Notes: generated from the letters alone by a model not told the origin. Counted from the first letter of the stretch, positions 33,008-41,781 are shown. The stretch is 64,000 nucleotides of DNA from Virgibacillus siamensis (GCF_900162695.1 NZ_FUIH01000007.1:2046001-2110000); one strand, 5' to 3'. Made by a program: numbers and translations.

Positions 33008-34147
33008 TTATTCGCGTATTTGCCATTTCGGACGCCTTCCGCGCATGAAGAAATTACTTTGGTAACGCTGTTGTTCCAATCGCTTTTCACATTTCCGATC
33101 GGCGGCTTCCACAGTAGTAATAAATTCCCTGTCCGCCTCTTTAAAAATTTCCATAAGGGAATGGTAGATTGCTTTTGTTTTTACAAGAACACGCTCTTTA
33201 TTTGAACCGTAAAGCTCATCTGCAACCTGTATAAGTCCGCCGGCATTCACAATGTAATCCGGCGCATATAAAATCCCTTTATCACGAAGTTTTTGGGCAT
33301 GATCATGCTTTGCCAGCTGATTATTCGCCGAACCGACAACCGCCTGGACACGCAGCTGTTCAATCGTCCGGTCATTCAGAACACTGCCGAGGGCACATGG
33401 AACGAAAATATCCGCCTTCTCACCATAGATCTTTTCATTATCCGCAATCTTAACGGATCCGCTAAATTCAGCTGCCCGTTTCTTTAGTCGAGTTAAAATA
33501 GTTTGATTTATATCAGATACAATGAGATCAGCCCCTGCATGAAGCAAATGCTCTGCGACCTTGAATCCGACTTTGCCCAGCCCCTGAATTGCGTAAGTTT
33601 TTCCAGCCAGTTCATCATTTCCGTAAAGGAAGGAATTAGCTGCCTGCAGCCCGTAGATAACGCCCTGCGAGGTCGGAATAGACGAATCACCGCTGCCGCC
33701 AAATGCTACCGGAACACCATTGATAAAATTTGTTTCCTTCATTGCATGTACAAAATCCGACATGGTTGTTCCCATATCGGTTCCTGTGTAAAAGCGACCG
33801 TTAAGCGACTCCACATACTGCCCGAATGCACGAAATAACGCCGGCGATTTATCATGTTGGGGGTCCCCAATGATGACCGCTTTTCCACCGCCAAAATCGA
33901 GATCAGCTGCCGCACATTTATACGTCATTCCTTCCGAAAGTCTTAGCACATCCTCCAATGCCTCGTCTACTGACCCATACGGCCGCATCCGTGTACCGCC
34001 GAGTGCAGGACCCAATGTTGTATTATGTATCGCGATGATTGCCTGCAGTCCGGTTGCCGGATCATTGCAAAAGACCACCTGCTCATGTCCGGCAATTTTT
34101 TGGAACATGTTTTGCTTCACTGTTATCACATTTTCAAGTTGTTTCAT
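33008..34147 (-). CDS. pdh: Phenylalanine dehydrogenase
   Basis: 379 residues. It follows the Lysinibacillus sphaericus phenylalanine dehydrogenase closely from memory: FQKIAGHEQVVFCNDPATG, GGTRMRPY, FGGGKAVIIGDP, FYTGTDMGTTM, GGSGDSSIPT, and the characteristic ending RGRRPKWQIRE, which leucine dehydrogenases (~365 residues) lack. It oxidatively deaminates L-phenylalanine, and in Bacillus enzymes also L-tyrosine, to the 2-oxoacid with NAD+. Its position between hpaC and E2/E3 suggests an entry point for aromatic amino acids into the pathway. Confidence 0.88.
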   Translation of the reverse strand: MKQLENVITVKQNMFQKIAGHEQVVFCNDPATGLQAIIAIHNTTLGPALGGTRMRPYGSVDEALEDVLRLSEGMTYKCAAADLDFGGGKAVIIGDPQHDKSPALFRAFGQYVESLNGRFYTGTDMGTTMSDFVHAMKETNFINGVPVAFGGSGDSSIPTSQGVIYGLQAANSFLYGNDELAGKTYAIQGLGKVGFKVAEHLLHAGADLIVSDINQTILTRLKKRAAEFSGSVKIADNEKIYGEKADIFVPCALGSVLNDRTIEQLRVQAVVGSANNQLAKHDHAQKLRDKGILYAPDYIVNAGGLIQVADELYGSNKERVLVKTKAIYHSLMEIFKEADREFITTVEAADRKCEKRLEQQRYQSNFFMRGRRPKWQIRE

Positions 34148-34182
34148 TTATTTACCTCCCCCTGAAAAGAAACCCCTTATAA

Positions 34183-34659
34183 TCACTTAACCTCAGCGGG
34201 GCCGTGTATCTGTTTATATTTTCCAGAAAAAAATGTCAGCGGTTCACCATCCGCAATCAAAATATCTGTTACCTCCCCGATATACAATGTATGATCGCCG
34301 GCAATAACAGAGTCGTACACTTTACAGGTCAGATTGGCAAGTGAATTCGGTATCGTTGGCATATCGTTGAACCAGTTAAACGGGACCGTCCGATGCTGTT
34401 TCAACTGGCCGGCAAAATACGCTGACATATCCTGCTGATCTTCATTTAGAATACTTACCGCAAATTTTCCGGCACTCTTCACATAATTGTTCATATGCGC
34501 CTTCTCATCGATTGAAATCAGCACCAGTTTTGGATCAACTGATACCGACATGAAGGCATTTGCAGTCATACCATAGATTTCATCATCCACTGCCGTTGTA
34601 ATCACAGTAACTCCAGTTGCAAACTTCCCCATTGCCGTTCGAAATAATCGACTATCCAT
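34183..34659 (-). CDS. hpaC: Flavin reductase, HpaC-type
   Basis: 158 residues of the short-chain flavin reductase family (FRTAMGKFATGVTVITT; MTANAFMSVSVDPKLVLISI; GDHTLYIGEV). It supplies FADH2 to the HpaB oxygenase using NAD(P)H. It sits between hpaD and pdh, not next to hpaB. Confidence 0.92.
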   Translation of the reverse strand: MDSRLFRTAMGKFATGVTVITTAVDDEIYGMTANAFMSVSVDPKLVLISIDEKAHMNNYVKSAGKFAVSILNEDQQDMSAYFAGQLKQHRTVPFNWFNDMPTIPNSLANLTCKVYDSVIAGDHTLYIGEVTDILIADGEPLTFFSGKYKQIHGPAEVK

Positions 34660-34681
34660 TTGTCTACACCCTTTCCATCAG

Positions 34682-35665
34682 CTAGATTACAAATGACGGT
34701 TTATGCTGCTTTAATTTAGCCGGTTTCGTTTCAACTTTTGCACCTGTCAAAACATCCAGTACCGGAGATGCTTCATTGAACCAGCAATCCGGCGCTTCAT
34801 GACCCCAAAACGTTTGCCGCATGGAATCATTAATATCCCAGCGGATTGGTTTAAAGTCAGGGTCGCTTGTTAAATAATCCCCGTTATACAATTCAACCCG
34901 ATGACCGTCTGGATCCCGCAAGTAAAGGAAAAATGCATTGGACAAGCCATGCCGGCCCGGACCGCGTTCAATATGTTCCGCAAAACCGCTTGCAGCAAGC
35001 ACATCACATGTATGAATAATAGCAAGCGGATCCGGCAGCCAAAATCCAATATGATGCAGTCTGGGACCTTTTCCGTTCATCAGTGCCAAATCATGAACCG
35101 TCTGTTTGCGGTGAAGCCAGGCAGCCCATATATTCCCGTTTTCCGTATCGGTATACTCCGAGCAGCCAAATCCCAGTTCATTCCGGTAAAAATCATAACC
35201 TCCCTCGACATCCGACACCATGCAGTTAAAATGATCAATCCGCTGCATTCGTGCCCCTTTATACATATCATAGCGCTGCAGCATTCTTTCCGCCGATTCC
35301 ATTTCAGCAAAAAATTCCAGCGGCATCCCATTCACATCTTGAACCCGGAGTGTCTCGCCAATCGCATGTTGTTCTCCTTTTTTCATCCATTTCGTTGTAA
35401 AACCTTTTCGTTCAAATATTTTTGACAGCGCTTTCAAATCACCGCCCGAAGTTACTTTATAGCCTAATGCCTCAACACATGGCTCATCTGCTTTCTTCAG
35501 AACAAGACAGTGATGTGTATGTTCCTCCAGGCCGCGTAAATAAATATGAGTTTCATCCGCCTCTGTTTCAATAAAGCCGAGCACGTTCACGTAAAAATGA
35601 CGAGATGCATCCAAATCTGTAACATGCAATACAGCCCGTGCACACCTGATAATGTTCGCGTTCAT
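34682..35665 (-). CDS. hpaD: 3,4-dihydroxyphenylacetate 2,3-dioxygenase (type I extradiol)
   Basis: 327 residues with two VOC-fold halves. Predicted metal ligands, by comparison with homoprotocatechuate dioxygenases of Brevibacterium and Arthrobacter, are His145 (RIDHFNC), a His in LHHIGFW (204/205) and Glu258 (HRVELYNGDY), with His191 as active-site base. It opens the ring of homoprotocatechuate next to the diol. This cupin-unrelated VOC enzyme differs from the LigB-type HpaD of E. coli; the name is by function. The C-terminal 40 residues cap the site in this subfamily. Confidence 0.9.
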   Translation of the reverse strand: MNANIIRCARAVLHVTDLDASRHFYVNVLGFIETEADETHIYLRGLEEHTHHCLVLKKADEPCVEALGYKVTSGGDLKALSKIFERKGFTTKWMKKGEQHAIGETLRVQDVNGMPLEFFAEMESAERMLQRYDMYKGARMQRIDHFNCMVSDVEGGYDFYRNELGFGCSEYTDTENGNIWAAWLHRKQTVHDLALMNGKGPRLHHIGFWLPDPLAIIHTCDVLAASGFAEHIERGPGRHGLSNAFFLYLRDPDGHRVELYNGDYLTSDPDFKPIRWDINDSMRQTFWGHEAPDCWFNEASPVLDVLTGAKVETKPAKLKQHKPSFVI

Positions 35666-35700
35666 TATTCTCCCCCTTAAGAACCTTCATCTTCCCGCTT

Positions 35701-37161
35701 CTACACGTTCACACTGCTGCTGTTTTTCAGGAAATCCTGAACATATTTCTTATATTGCTCCTTATCATATCCGTCAAAATATGCCATGCCCATCTTGATC
35801 GGGTCCCCGAAGAAATAGTATTCATAATGTGTTTGACGTGATCCGAATGCACTTAATGTCATATCCCATGCAAGCCGGAAAAGCTTCACACGTTCTTCGC
35901 CTTCGAGGTTTTTACCTTGCAGTCCGCGGTGGATAATCGGTCCGATTTCTTCATGACGAAAATCGGCTTCAGTCGGAATTCCCATCAGCCCTGACGCACC
36001 AAGAATCCGCACAATTTCTGCCATTCGCGGGTAAATCCTCGGATACCAGTTTCGAGCTGCATTCAATGCATCAAAATCCGGTGTCATTGTACCTGATTTA
36101 TCCAGTTTTGCATTATGTTCTGCCCGATAAAGGTGTGATTTTATCGTTTCCAGATTCAGCATAATTTCAGTCCCTTTGTCTTTTACATGTTGAAACTGAT
36201 CAATGCCAATTGCATCCATCACATTCAGCACAACACCAAGCAGAAACTCTGTCTTGATAACGTTTTTAGCTACAACCTGGTGTGACATATGAACAACTGC
36301 ATTGGTCTCACGGAATGTACGGTTGCAAACGGAGGAGTTTCCGCAGACAAACACCCGCTCCCATGGTACAAACACATTTTCAAATGATACGATTGCATCC
36401 CCTTCTTCAAACCGGGAACCTAGCGGATGATCCCACGCATTTTTTCCGTAGTCGAATGCTTCCCGGCTGATGAATTTTAGTCCCGGTGTATTATTCGGTA
36501 CCGCAAATGCCAGCGAATAAGGATCATCATGTTCGCCCGATTTTTTAACGGTTGATGGGAATACCAAAATTTCATCTGTGATACCGCCTTGTGTTGCCAA
36601 AAGCCGGATGCCATCCACAATAATTCCATCATCCCGTTTTTCCACCAGATGCAGGGCCACATTGGCATCTTTCTGCTCATGCTGCATTTTTGCCCGGTTG
36701 ACCTGCGGATGGATTAATGTGTGCGTAAGGCTGATATCATTTTCTCTGGCATATTCATAGAAATTGCGGGCATTTTCCGCAAAATATGGATCCGCTTCAG
36801 CAAACAGTTCATTATTCATTCCCATCGCCATCACTTCAGCATTCAAATAATCCGGGGAACGCCCCATCATTCCACCACTTGTCATCGCCCATTCCTGCAT
36901 TGCCTTCCTGCGCTTGATTAGATCCTCGATTGACTTCGGCTGCAGAAAGGTCATTCCGACCCTATTACCGCTCGTTGGCGATGTATACAGCATTATATCC
37001 GGTTTTTCGTACTGAAGATCATACAGATTTGCCATGGATTGAATAACGTTTTTGAATGCTGGGTGTGTCGTCACATCATCTACACGCTCTCCATGAATGT
37101 ACACATTGTTTTTTGCTCTTTTTAACCCCTGAATATATCCTTCACCTGTTTTTGCCGGCAT
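35701..37161 (-). CDS. hpaB: 4-hydroxyphenylacetate 3-monooxygenase, oxygenase component
   Basis: 486 residues. FADH2-dependent hydroxylase of the HpaB/HadA family, acyl-CoA-dehydrogenase-like fold, with conserved GRSPDYLNA, THTLIHPQVNR, VFVPWERVFV and SASGLMGIPTEADF-like segments. It hydroxylates 4-hydroxyphenylacetate to 3,4-dihydroxyphenylacetate with FADH2 from HpaC. Confidence 0.95.
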   Translation of the reverse strand: MPAKTGEGYIQGLKRAKNNVYIHGERVDDVTTHPAFKNVIQSMANLYDLQYEKPDIMLYTSPTSGNRVGMTFLQPKSIEDLIKRRKAMQEWAMTSGGMMGRSPDYLNAEVMAMGMNNELFAEADPYFAENARNFYEYARENDISLTHTLIHPQVNRAKMQHEQKDANVALHLVEKRDDGIIVDGIRLLATQGGITDEILVFPSTVKKSGEHDDPYSLAFAVPNNTPGLKFISREAFDYGKNAWDHPLGSRFEEGDAIVSFENVFVPWERVFVCGNSSVCNRTFRETNAVVHMSHQVVAKNVIKTEFLLGVVLNVMDAIGIDQFQHVKDKGTEIMLNLETIKSHLYRAEHNAKLDKSGTMTPDFDALNAARNWYPRIYPRMAEIVRILGASGLMGIPTEADFRHEEIGPIIHRGLQGKNLEGEERVKLFRLAWDMTLSAFGSRQTHYEYYFFGDPIKMGMAYFDGYDKEQYKKYVQDFLKNSSSVNV

Positions 37162-37176
37162 CGTATTCCCTCCTTG

Positions 37177-38661
37177 TTATTTTCCGAATTCCGGTATTCG
37201 GTGATTGCCGATTGAGACATGTATCGCTTTTGGTTCGGTATAAAACTCCAGTATGGCAAAGTGCCCTCCTTCACGTCCGATACCGCTTCCTTTCATCCCG
37301 CCGAAAGGAATTCTCAAGTCACGGACATTCTGGGCATTAATCCAAAGCATACCGGAATCAACCGCTTGTGCAACCCGGTGGCCACGCTTGATATCATTTG
37401 TCCATACAAAACCCGCCAGACCGTATTCAGTTCCGTTTGCCATGTCAATTACTTCTTCTTCCGTTTCAAATTCAATCACGGACATGACTGGTCCGAATAT
37501 TTCTTCCTGACTGACCCGCATATCATTTGTTGCATTCAGCAGTAAAGTCGGCGGCACAAAATTTCCTGCCTGCATGTCTGCCGGCACGGCCCCCTCGACT
37601 ACTTCACACCCTTCCTCTTTGGCCAGGTCAATATATCCGGTCACTTTGTCAAAGTGCCCTTTATCAATCAGCGGCCCGAGCTGTGTTTTCGGATCCATCG
37701 GGTCACCCATTTTCACTTTCTCCACTCGTTGCCTTAACGCTTTTATAAATTTATCCTTTATGTTTTTTTGAAGAAACACCCGTGAATTCGCTGTACACCG
37801 CTCTCCATTAAAAGAAAAAATCCCCCAAACTGCTGCATCAAGCGCCCGGTCAAAGTCAGCATCATCAAACACGATAAGCGGTGACTTCCCGCCAAGTTCC
37901 ATTGATGTTTTCTTCAAAGAATCCGCGGCATTTTTGATAATCGTTTTACCTGTAACTGTTTCACCGGTAAATGAGATCGCTTTCACTTTTTCGTTTTTAA
38001 CAAGTGCTTCGCCTGCTGTTTCCCCGTATCCATGAATAACGTTAAAAACACCTGCTGGTAATCCTGCCCGGTCAATGATATCTGCCAGACGATTGGCACT
38101 GAGCGGTGACAGTTCTGCTGCCTTCAAAATAACCGTATTACCTGTGGCCAACGCTGGTGCCACTTTCCATGTGGTCAGCATAAAAGGTGCGTTCCACGGT
38201 GTGATTAAACCTACCGCACCAAGCGGCTGATAAACTGTATAGTTAATAAATTCATCGTCCACCTGGTATGCATCCCCATGCATCCGTGACTGAACCATCC
38301 GCGAATAAAACCGGAAATTTTCAGCCGCACGTGCTGTCATTTTACGTGTCTGGCTGATTGGCAATCCTGAATCAAGTGATTCCAGAACAGCAATTTCTTC
38401 CGCTTCATTTGCAATCAGATCTGCAATTTTTTCAATATATGCCATGCGCTCTTTTTGTTTCATACTACCCCACGGACCATGGTGAAACGCATGGTCAGCA
38501 GCCTGAACCGCTTTATCAACATCTTCATTGTCACCTTTGGCCACCCGGTTTGAGATTTCATTTGTGTATGGGTTTAAGTTATCAAAATGTTCGGAACTTA
38601 TTGCATCTGTAAACACTCCATTGATGTATAACTTTACATCATCCACTTTCCTATGTTCCAA
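37177..38661 (-). CDS. hpaE: 5-carboxymethyl-2-hydroxymuconate semialdehyde dehydrogenase
   Basis: 494 residues from a TTG start behind AAGGTGA. Aldehyde dehydrogenase with Glu255 (MELGGKSPLIVF) and the nucleophile Cys289 (FNGERCTANSR). It oxidises the ring-cleavage product of HpaD to 5-carboxymethyl-2-hydroxymuconate with NAD+. 18 nt after the DapA-like gene. Confidence 0.92.
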   Translation of the reverse strand: MEHRKVDDVKLYINGVFTDAISSEHFDNLNPYTNEISNRVAKGDNEDVDKAVQAADHAFHHGPWGSMKQKERMAYIEKIADLIANEAEEIAVLESLDSGLPISQTRKMTARAAENFRFYSRMVQSRMHGDAYQVDDEFINYTVYQPLGAVGLITPWNAPFMLTTWKVAPALATGNTVILKAAELSPLSANRLADIIDRAGLPAGVFNVIHGYGETAGEALVKNEKVKAISFTGETVTGKTIIKNAADSLKKTSMELGGKSPLIVFDDADFDRALDAAVWGIFSFNGERCTANSRVFLQKNIKDKFIKALRQRVEKVKMGDPMDPKTQLGPLIDKGHFDKVTGYIDLAKEEGCEVVEGAVPADMQAGNFVPPTLLLNATNDMRVSQEEIFGPVMSVIEFETEEEVIDMANGTEYGLAGFVWTNDIKRGHRVAQAVDSGMLWINAQNVRDLRIPFGGMKGSGIGREGGHFAILEFYTEPKAIHVSIGNHRIPEFGK

Positions 38662-38679
38662 CTATGTCACCTTCTTTCG

Positions 38680-39582
38680 TTATAATAGATTATAAGTTTT
38701 CAAAGTGGCGCGGATTTCTTCCTGCACCTCCTTGGACGGTACATCGAGCGGTTTTCTGAGTACCGGCTTTATTTTGCCCATCATGCCGAGTGCTGTTTTT
38801 GCCGGAGCAGGATTGGTGTCACGGAATAGCACATCGTTCAGCGGCATCAAATGATAATGCATGTCTTGTGCGCCCCGTACATCTCCTGCTTCCCATTTGT
38901 TGTATAGATCAGCCACTTCCCTTGGGGCAACGTTTGCCGTTGCACTTACATGACCGGCACCGCCAATTGCCAGCATTGGATAACAAAGCACTTCAATACC
39001 CGAATACAGGTTGAAATCACGCCCCGCCTTCAGCAGAACTTTGTTGACATGTTCAAAGTCTTTATTGGATTCTTTCACACCGATAATATTCGGACAGTCT
39101 TTCGCCAGCGCCGCAATTGTATCCGCTTTCAAATTTACGGCTGTTCGACCGGGAATATTGTACAAAATGATAGGGATATCCACTGAATCGGCTATTGTCT
39201 TAAAGTGTTTATATAGGGCGTTCTGATTCGGTTTGTTGTAATACGGTACAATGACAAGTGCACCATCCGCCCCCATTTCCTCTGCTGCTTTTGTCATTTT
39301 AAGTGTTTCCTGGTGGTTGGTTGAACCGGTTCCCGGAATAAATGGAACACGGTTATTAACTGTTTTACAGGCTGTTTCCATGACACTAAATCGTTCTTCC
39401 ACCGACATTGAACTTGGTTCCCCGGATGTCCCGGTTACGGAAATTCCGTGACTGCCGTTTTCAATGTGCCAGTTAATCAGTTCCTTAAATTTGTCAAAGT
39501 CAATGCGCTCGTCTTCATGAAACGGTGTAATCACAGGTGATATCGAGCCCCTGAATCGCTTTTTTGCTTCTTCATACGCCAT
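38680..39582 (-). CDS. DapA/NAL-family aldolase, first gene of the hpa operon
   Basis: 300 residues, TIM-barrel class I aldolase. Schiff-base lysine K170 (GVKESNKD), Tyr141 (YNIPGRTAVN) and the GTSGE motif at 51-55 are all present. True dihydrodipicolinate synthases belong to lysine synthesis; here the first place in the hpa operon suggests cleavage of 2,4-dihydroxyhept-2-ene-1,7-dioate to pyruvate and succinate semialdehyde, the job of the unrelated HpaI in E. coli. That assignment is inference. Confidence 0.85.
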   Translation of the reverse strand: MAYEEAKKRFRGSISPVITPFHEDERIDFDKFKELINWHIENGSHGISVTGTSGEPSSMSVEERFSVMETACKTVNNRVPFIPGTGSTNHQETLKMTKAAEEMGADGALVIVPYYNKPNQNALYKHFKTIADSVDIPIILYNIPGRTAVNLKADTIAALAKDCPNIIGVKESNKDFEHVNKVLLKAGRDFNLYSGIEVLCYPMLAIGGAGHVSATANVAPREVADLYNKWEAGDVRGAQDMHYHLMPLNDVLFRDTNPAPAKTALGMMGKIKPVLRKPLDVPSKEVQEEIRATLKTYNLL

Positions 39583-39657
39583 CCGATTTTCCCTCCGTTT
39601 CGAATGTTAAATACCTACCAAGTCAGTTGGATTTATATAAATTTTCTGAACAGTTAA

Positions 39658-39686
39658 ATCGTATATGATTTAGTATATAATGTCAA
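39658..39686 (-). promoter_or_regulatory. hpa operon promoter TTGACA-17-TACGAT with GTATAT repeats
   Basis: On the minus strand the -35 (39681-39686) is perfect and the -10 is TACGAT (39658-39663). Two GTATAT direct repeats (39661-39666 and 39673-39678) lie inside the promoter; the same hexamer pair occurs in the gntR promoter. They are good candidates for the regulator's binding sites. The leader is ~70 nt. Confidence 0.65.
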
Positions 39687-39811
39687 CGGGAATTATTGAT
39701 GTTCCTGAGGGATGCTTCTGACGAACAGCAAATTTTCGTTATTCCAGCAAGTGAAAATTACTTCTAACGGCAAAACGGCAAAAAAACCTGTAACATAACT
39801 TTTTCGTGAAG

Positions 39812-40486
39812 TTATCCTACAGGGTTGTTGGTTTCCATCTGTTGCAGTCTCCGTCGTTCAAAATCCTCGGCTGTTTTTATTTTATGCATACGCGAATGCT
39901 GTTCAATTTCGGAAAAAGAGCCGCCATATTCAAAGTACCGGATGATTTCTTTATGTTCTCTGATTGATTCCTTTACACGAAGCGAATACAACATAGATCC
40001 TGCCCCGCGGATGGAATCAAGCCTGTTCCATGTATCTCTGATTGATTCGAGTAAATAATCATTGTTGCACGCTTCACAAATAACCCGATGAAACCTGGAA
40101 TTGAGCTTGCCGAAAAGCAATATATCAATATTTTCCAAAGCCTCCTCCATTTGCTTATTCAGATCTCTTAACACCGGTATTTTTTCCTTGGGGAAGCGTT
40201 TTGCGCTAAGTGCGGTCGCATGCCCTTCCAGCAATGCCAAAACCCGCAGTGTGTCCGAGTAATCGTTTTCGTTCACCTTGGCAACGACCGGCCCCACATT
40301 TTGCTTGTAAAAAACAAGCCGTTCCGATTCCAGTTGCCGGATTGCCTCCCGTACCGGTATTGTGCTTGTATTCATTTCCTTGGCAATTTGGTCAATGACA
40401 ATCCGCTGTCCTGGAACATAAATCCGTTCAATAATTCTTTTTTTCAATCCTTTATACACTTTTTGCTGTTTCGTTTCTTTTTTCAT
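39812..40486 (-). CDS. GntR-family regulator with FCD domain, probable hpa repressor
   Basis: 224 residues. A winged helix at the N-terminus (~10-75, IVIDQIAKEMNTSTIPVREA) and an FCD ligand-binding domain (~85-210, with RFHRVICEACNN and a late SFSEIEQHSRMHKIK segment carrying metal-binding-type His). It is transcribed in the same direction as the hpa operon, 229 bp upstream of it. Its promoter shares GTATAT repeats with the hpa promoter. No ribosome site precedes its ATG and the -10 is only ten bases away, so the mRNA may be leaderless. Confidence 0.88.
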   Translation of the reverse strand: MKKETKQQKVYKGLKKRIIERIYVPGQRIVIDQIAKEMNTSTIPVREAIRQLESERLVFYKQNVGPVVAKVNENDYSDTLRVLALLEGHATALSAKRFPKEKIPVLRDLNKQMEEALENIDILLFGKLNSRFHRVICEACNNDYLLESIRDTWNRLDSIRGAGSMLYSLRVKESIREHKEIIRYFEYGGSFSEIEQHSRMHKIKTAEDFERRRLQQMETNNPVG

Positions 40487-40495
40487 AATATACTA

Positions 40496-40524
40496 ATAAT
40501 ATACAAAATAATATATGATGTCAA
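40496..40524 (-). promoter_or_regulatory. gntR promoter TTGACA-17-TATTAT
   Basis: Near-consensus on the minus strand: -35 at 40519-40524, 17-bp spacer, -10 at 40496-40501. The predicted transcript begins within about three to four bases of the ATG at 40486. GTATAT direct repeats overlap the -10 and spacer. Confidence 0.7.
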
Positions 40525-40540
40525 TTTAATCTTTCAATAA

Positions 40541-40582
40541 AACAAAAGCGCTGACTGGAATTTCCCGGTCAGCGCTTTTGTT
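40541..40582 (-). terminator. Terminator after the AEC transporter / 22-residue ORF
   Basis: 18-bp arms (40541-40558, 40565-40582; one G-U pair) with a six-base loop, followed on the minus strand by TTTTATTG. Confidence 0.85.
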
Positions 40583-40651
40583 CTATAAAATTGAAATGAT
40601 CCAGCCTATTACTACAATAGCACCTATAATCATTAATATTGTTCGTATCAT
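40583..40651 (-). CDS. 22-residue membrane peptide
   Basis: ATG at 40651 preceded by GGAAGGGTG, stop TAG at 40583-40585 touching the terminator stem. The peptide begins MIRTILMIIGAIVVIG and ends in WIISIL: one basic N-terminal residue and an almost purely hydrophobic helix. It lies 59 nt after the AEC transporter stop in the same transcript. Too short for normal gene finders. A role as small transporter subunit or membrane-stress peptide is speculation. Confidence 0.55.
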   Translation of the reverse strand: MIRTILMIIGAIVVIGWIISIL

Positions 40652-40686
40652 TCTTTCACCCTTCCATCATGCTTTCCAATTGAATA

Positions 40687-40704
40687 CCCTGTCACAAGAC
40701 AGGG
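40687..40704 (-). other. Stem-loop CCCTGTC-ACAA-GACAGGG after the AEC gene
   Basis: A perfect 7-bp stem with a four-base loop, without T run, between the AEC stop and the small ORF. It may be a processing or stabilising hairpin. Confidence 0.45.
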
Positions 40705-40710
40705 CAAACA

Positions 40711-41607
40711 TCAGGTAATAATGTTGAGCAGGACAGTTACCGAGACAATACTTACAAGGGTTGTAACAAGGGTGATACTTGATACAAGGTCAGGTTCTGT
40801 GTCAAATTCAATCGCAAACATGGTTGTTGTTGCTGCACTTGGCATTGCGGCAACAATTACCAATATGGCAGCAATAAGCGGATCGGGATTTACCATCCAA
40901 ATAAACAAAAACGCAAGCAGCGGTGATACAAGCATTCGAATTATTACCGATGATGTAATGACCTGCCAATTGAATTTCAAGGATGTAATGGAAGCAAGCT
41001 GCATGCCAAGCATAACCATCATGAGGGGTATGGCTGCATCCCCCAGCATGGATATCGTTGAAAAAACAGGTTCGGGGATTTCCCATGGAAGTGCCTGAAA
41101 AACAAATGCCAGGATGGCGGCGTAAGTTGCTGGCATTTTGAATACTGTTTTAATTGCACGTGCTACACCACTTGTTCCACGTGAGGCATAGTAAACCCCG
41201 ACGACGTTCATGACAAGTGACTGGAAAATCATAAAAAACACCGCATATGGCAGTGCTCTTTCACCCAAACTGAACAGCATAACCGGCACACCATAGTTTC
41301 CCCCATTCATAAATGCTGTCGTTAAAATGGCTCCGCTTTCCACCGATTCTTCCCACTTAAAAATCCTTGTGAGCAATTTATTGATTAGAACCATCATTAC
41401 CAGAAGAAACAGTGCAAAAGCAACGATTACCGTATATCCCCGATTAAAGCTGGATTCATATAAAGATGAAAAAACAAGTGCCGGTAAAAAAATATATATC
41501 GATGTCGTCGCAAGAGACTTCACGTCCAGAATACGAATCCGCTGTAACAAAAAACCCGATCCGAATACAGCCATAATCGGCAATACAACCTGAAAAAATA
41601 ATTGCAT
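40711..41607 (-). CDS. AEC-family (auxin efflux carrier type) transporter
   Basis: 298 residues from the ATG at 41607, close behind GGAGAG; an in-frame ATG 11 codons upstream has a poorer context. About ten membrane helices in two five-helix repeats, with the family's NGGNYGVPV motif in the middle and MPSAATTTMFAIEFD near the end. Bacterial AEC proteins include malonate and other dicarboxylate carriers; substrate unknown here. Confidence 0.85.
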   Translation of the reverse strand: MQLFFQVVLPIMAVFGSGFLLQRIRILDVKSLATTSIYIFLPALVFSSLYESSFNRGYTVIVAFALFLLVMMVLINKLLTRIFKWEESVESGAILTTAFMNGGNYGVPVMLFSLGERALPYAVFFMIFQSLVMNVVGVYYASRGTSGVARAIKTVFKMPATYAAILAFVFQALPWEIPEPVFSTISMLGDAAIPLMMVMLGMQLASITSLKFNWQVITSSVIIRMLVSPLLAFLFIWMVNPDPLIAAILVIVAAMPSAATTTMFAIEFDTEPDLVSSITLVTTLVSIVSVTVLLNIIT

Positions 41608-41781
41608 TTTTCTCTCTCCAATATAAAAAATATGTCTCATCTTAAAGGATCATTATCCTTTGATAGTCTTCTATCAGTCTATCACACAGCAGACGCGTGC
41701 TCGAGTATGGTGACTTCACGCATGGAGATGATGGATGGTATGTCTCCCCCTCACCTTTTCAAAACTTGAAACCAAAAAAAC

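Noticed and set aside
33008..34147. Leucine dehydrogenase
   Set aside because: Length (379), TGTDMGTTM context and the RGRRPKW C-terminus fit phenylalanine dehydrogenase instead.
38680..39582. Lysine-pathway dihydrodipicolinate synthase (dapA)
   Set aside because: The gene heads a dedicated aromatic degradation operon; family membership alone does not support the biosynthetic role.
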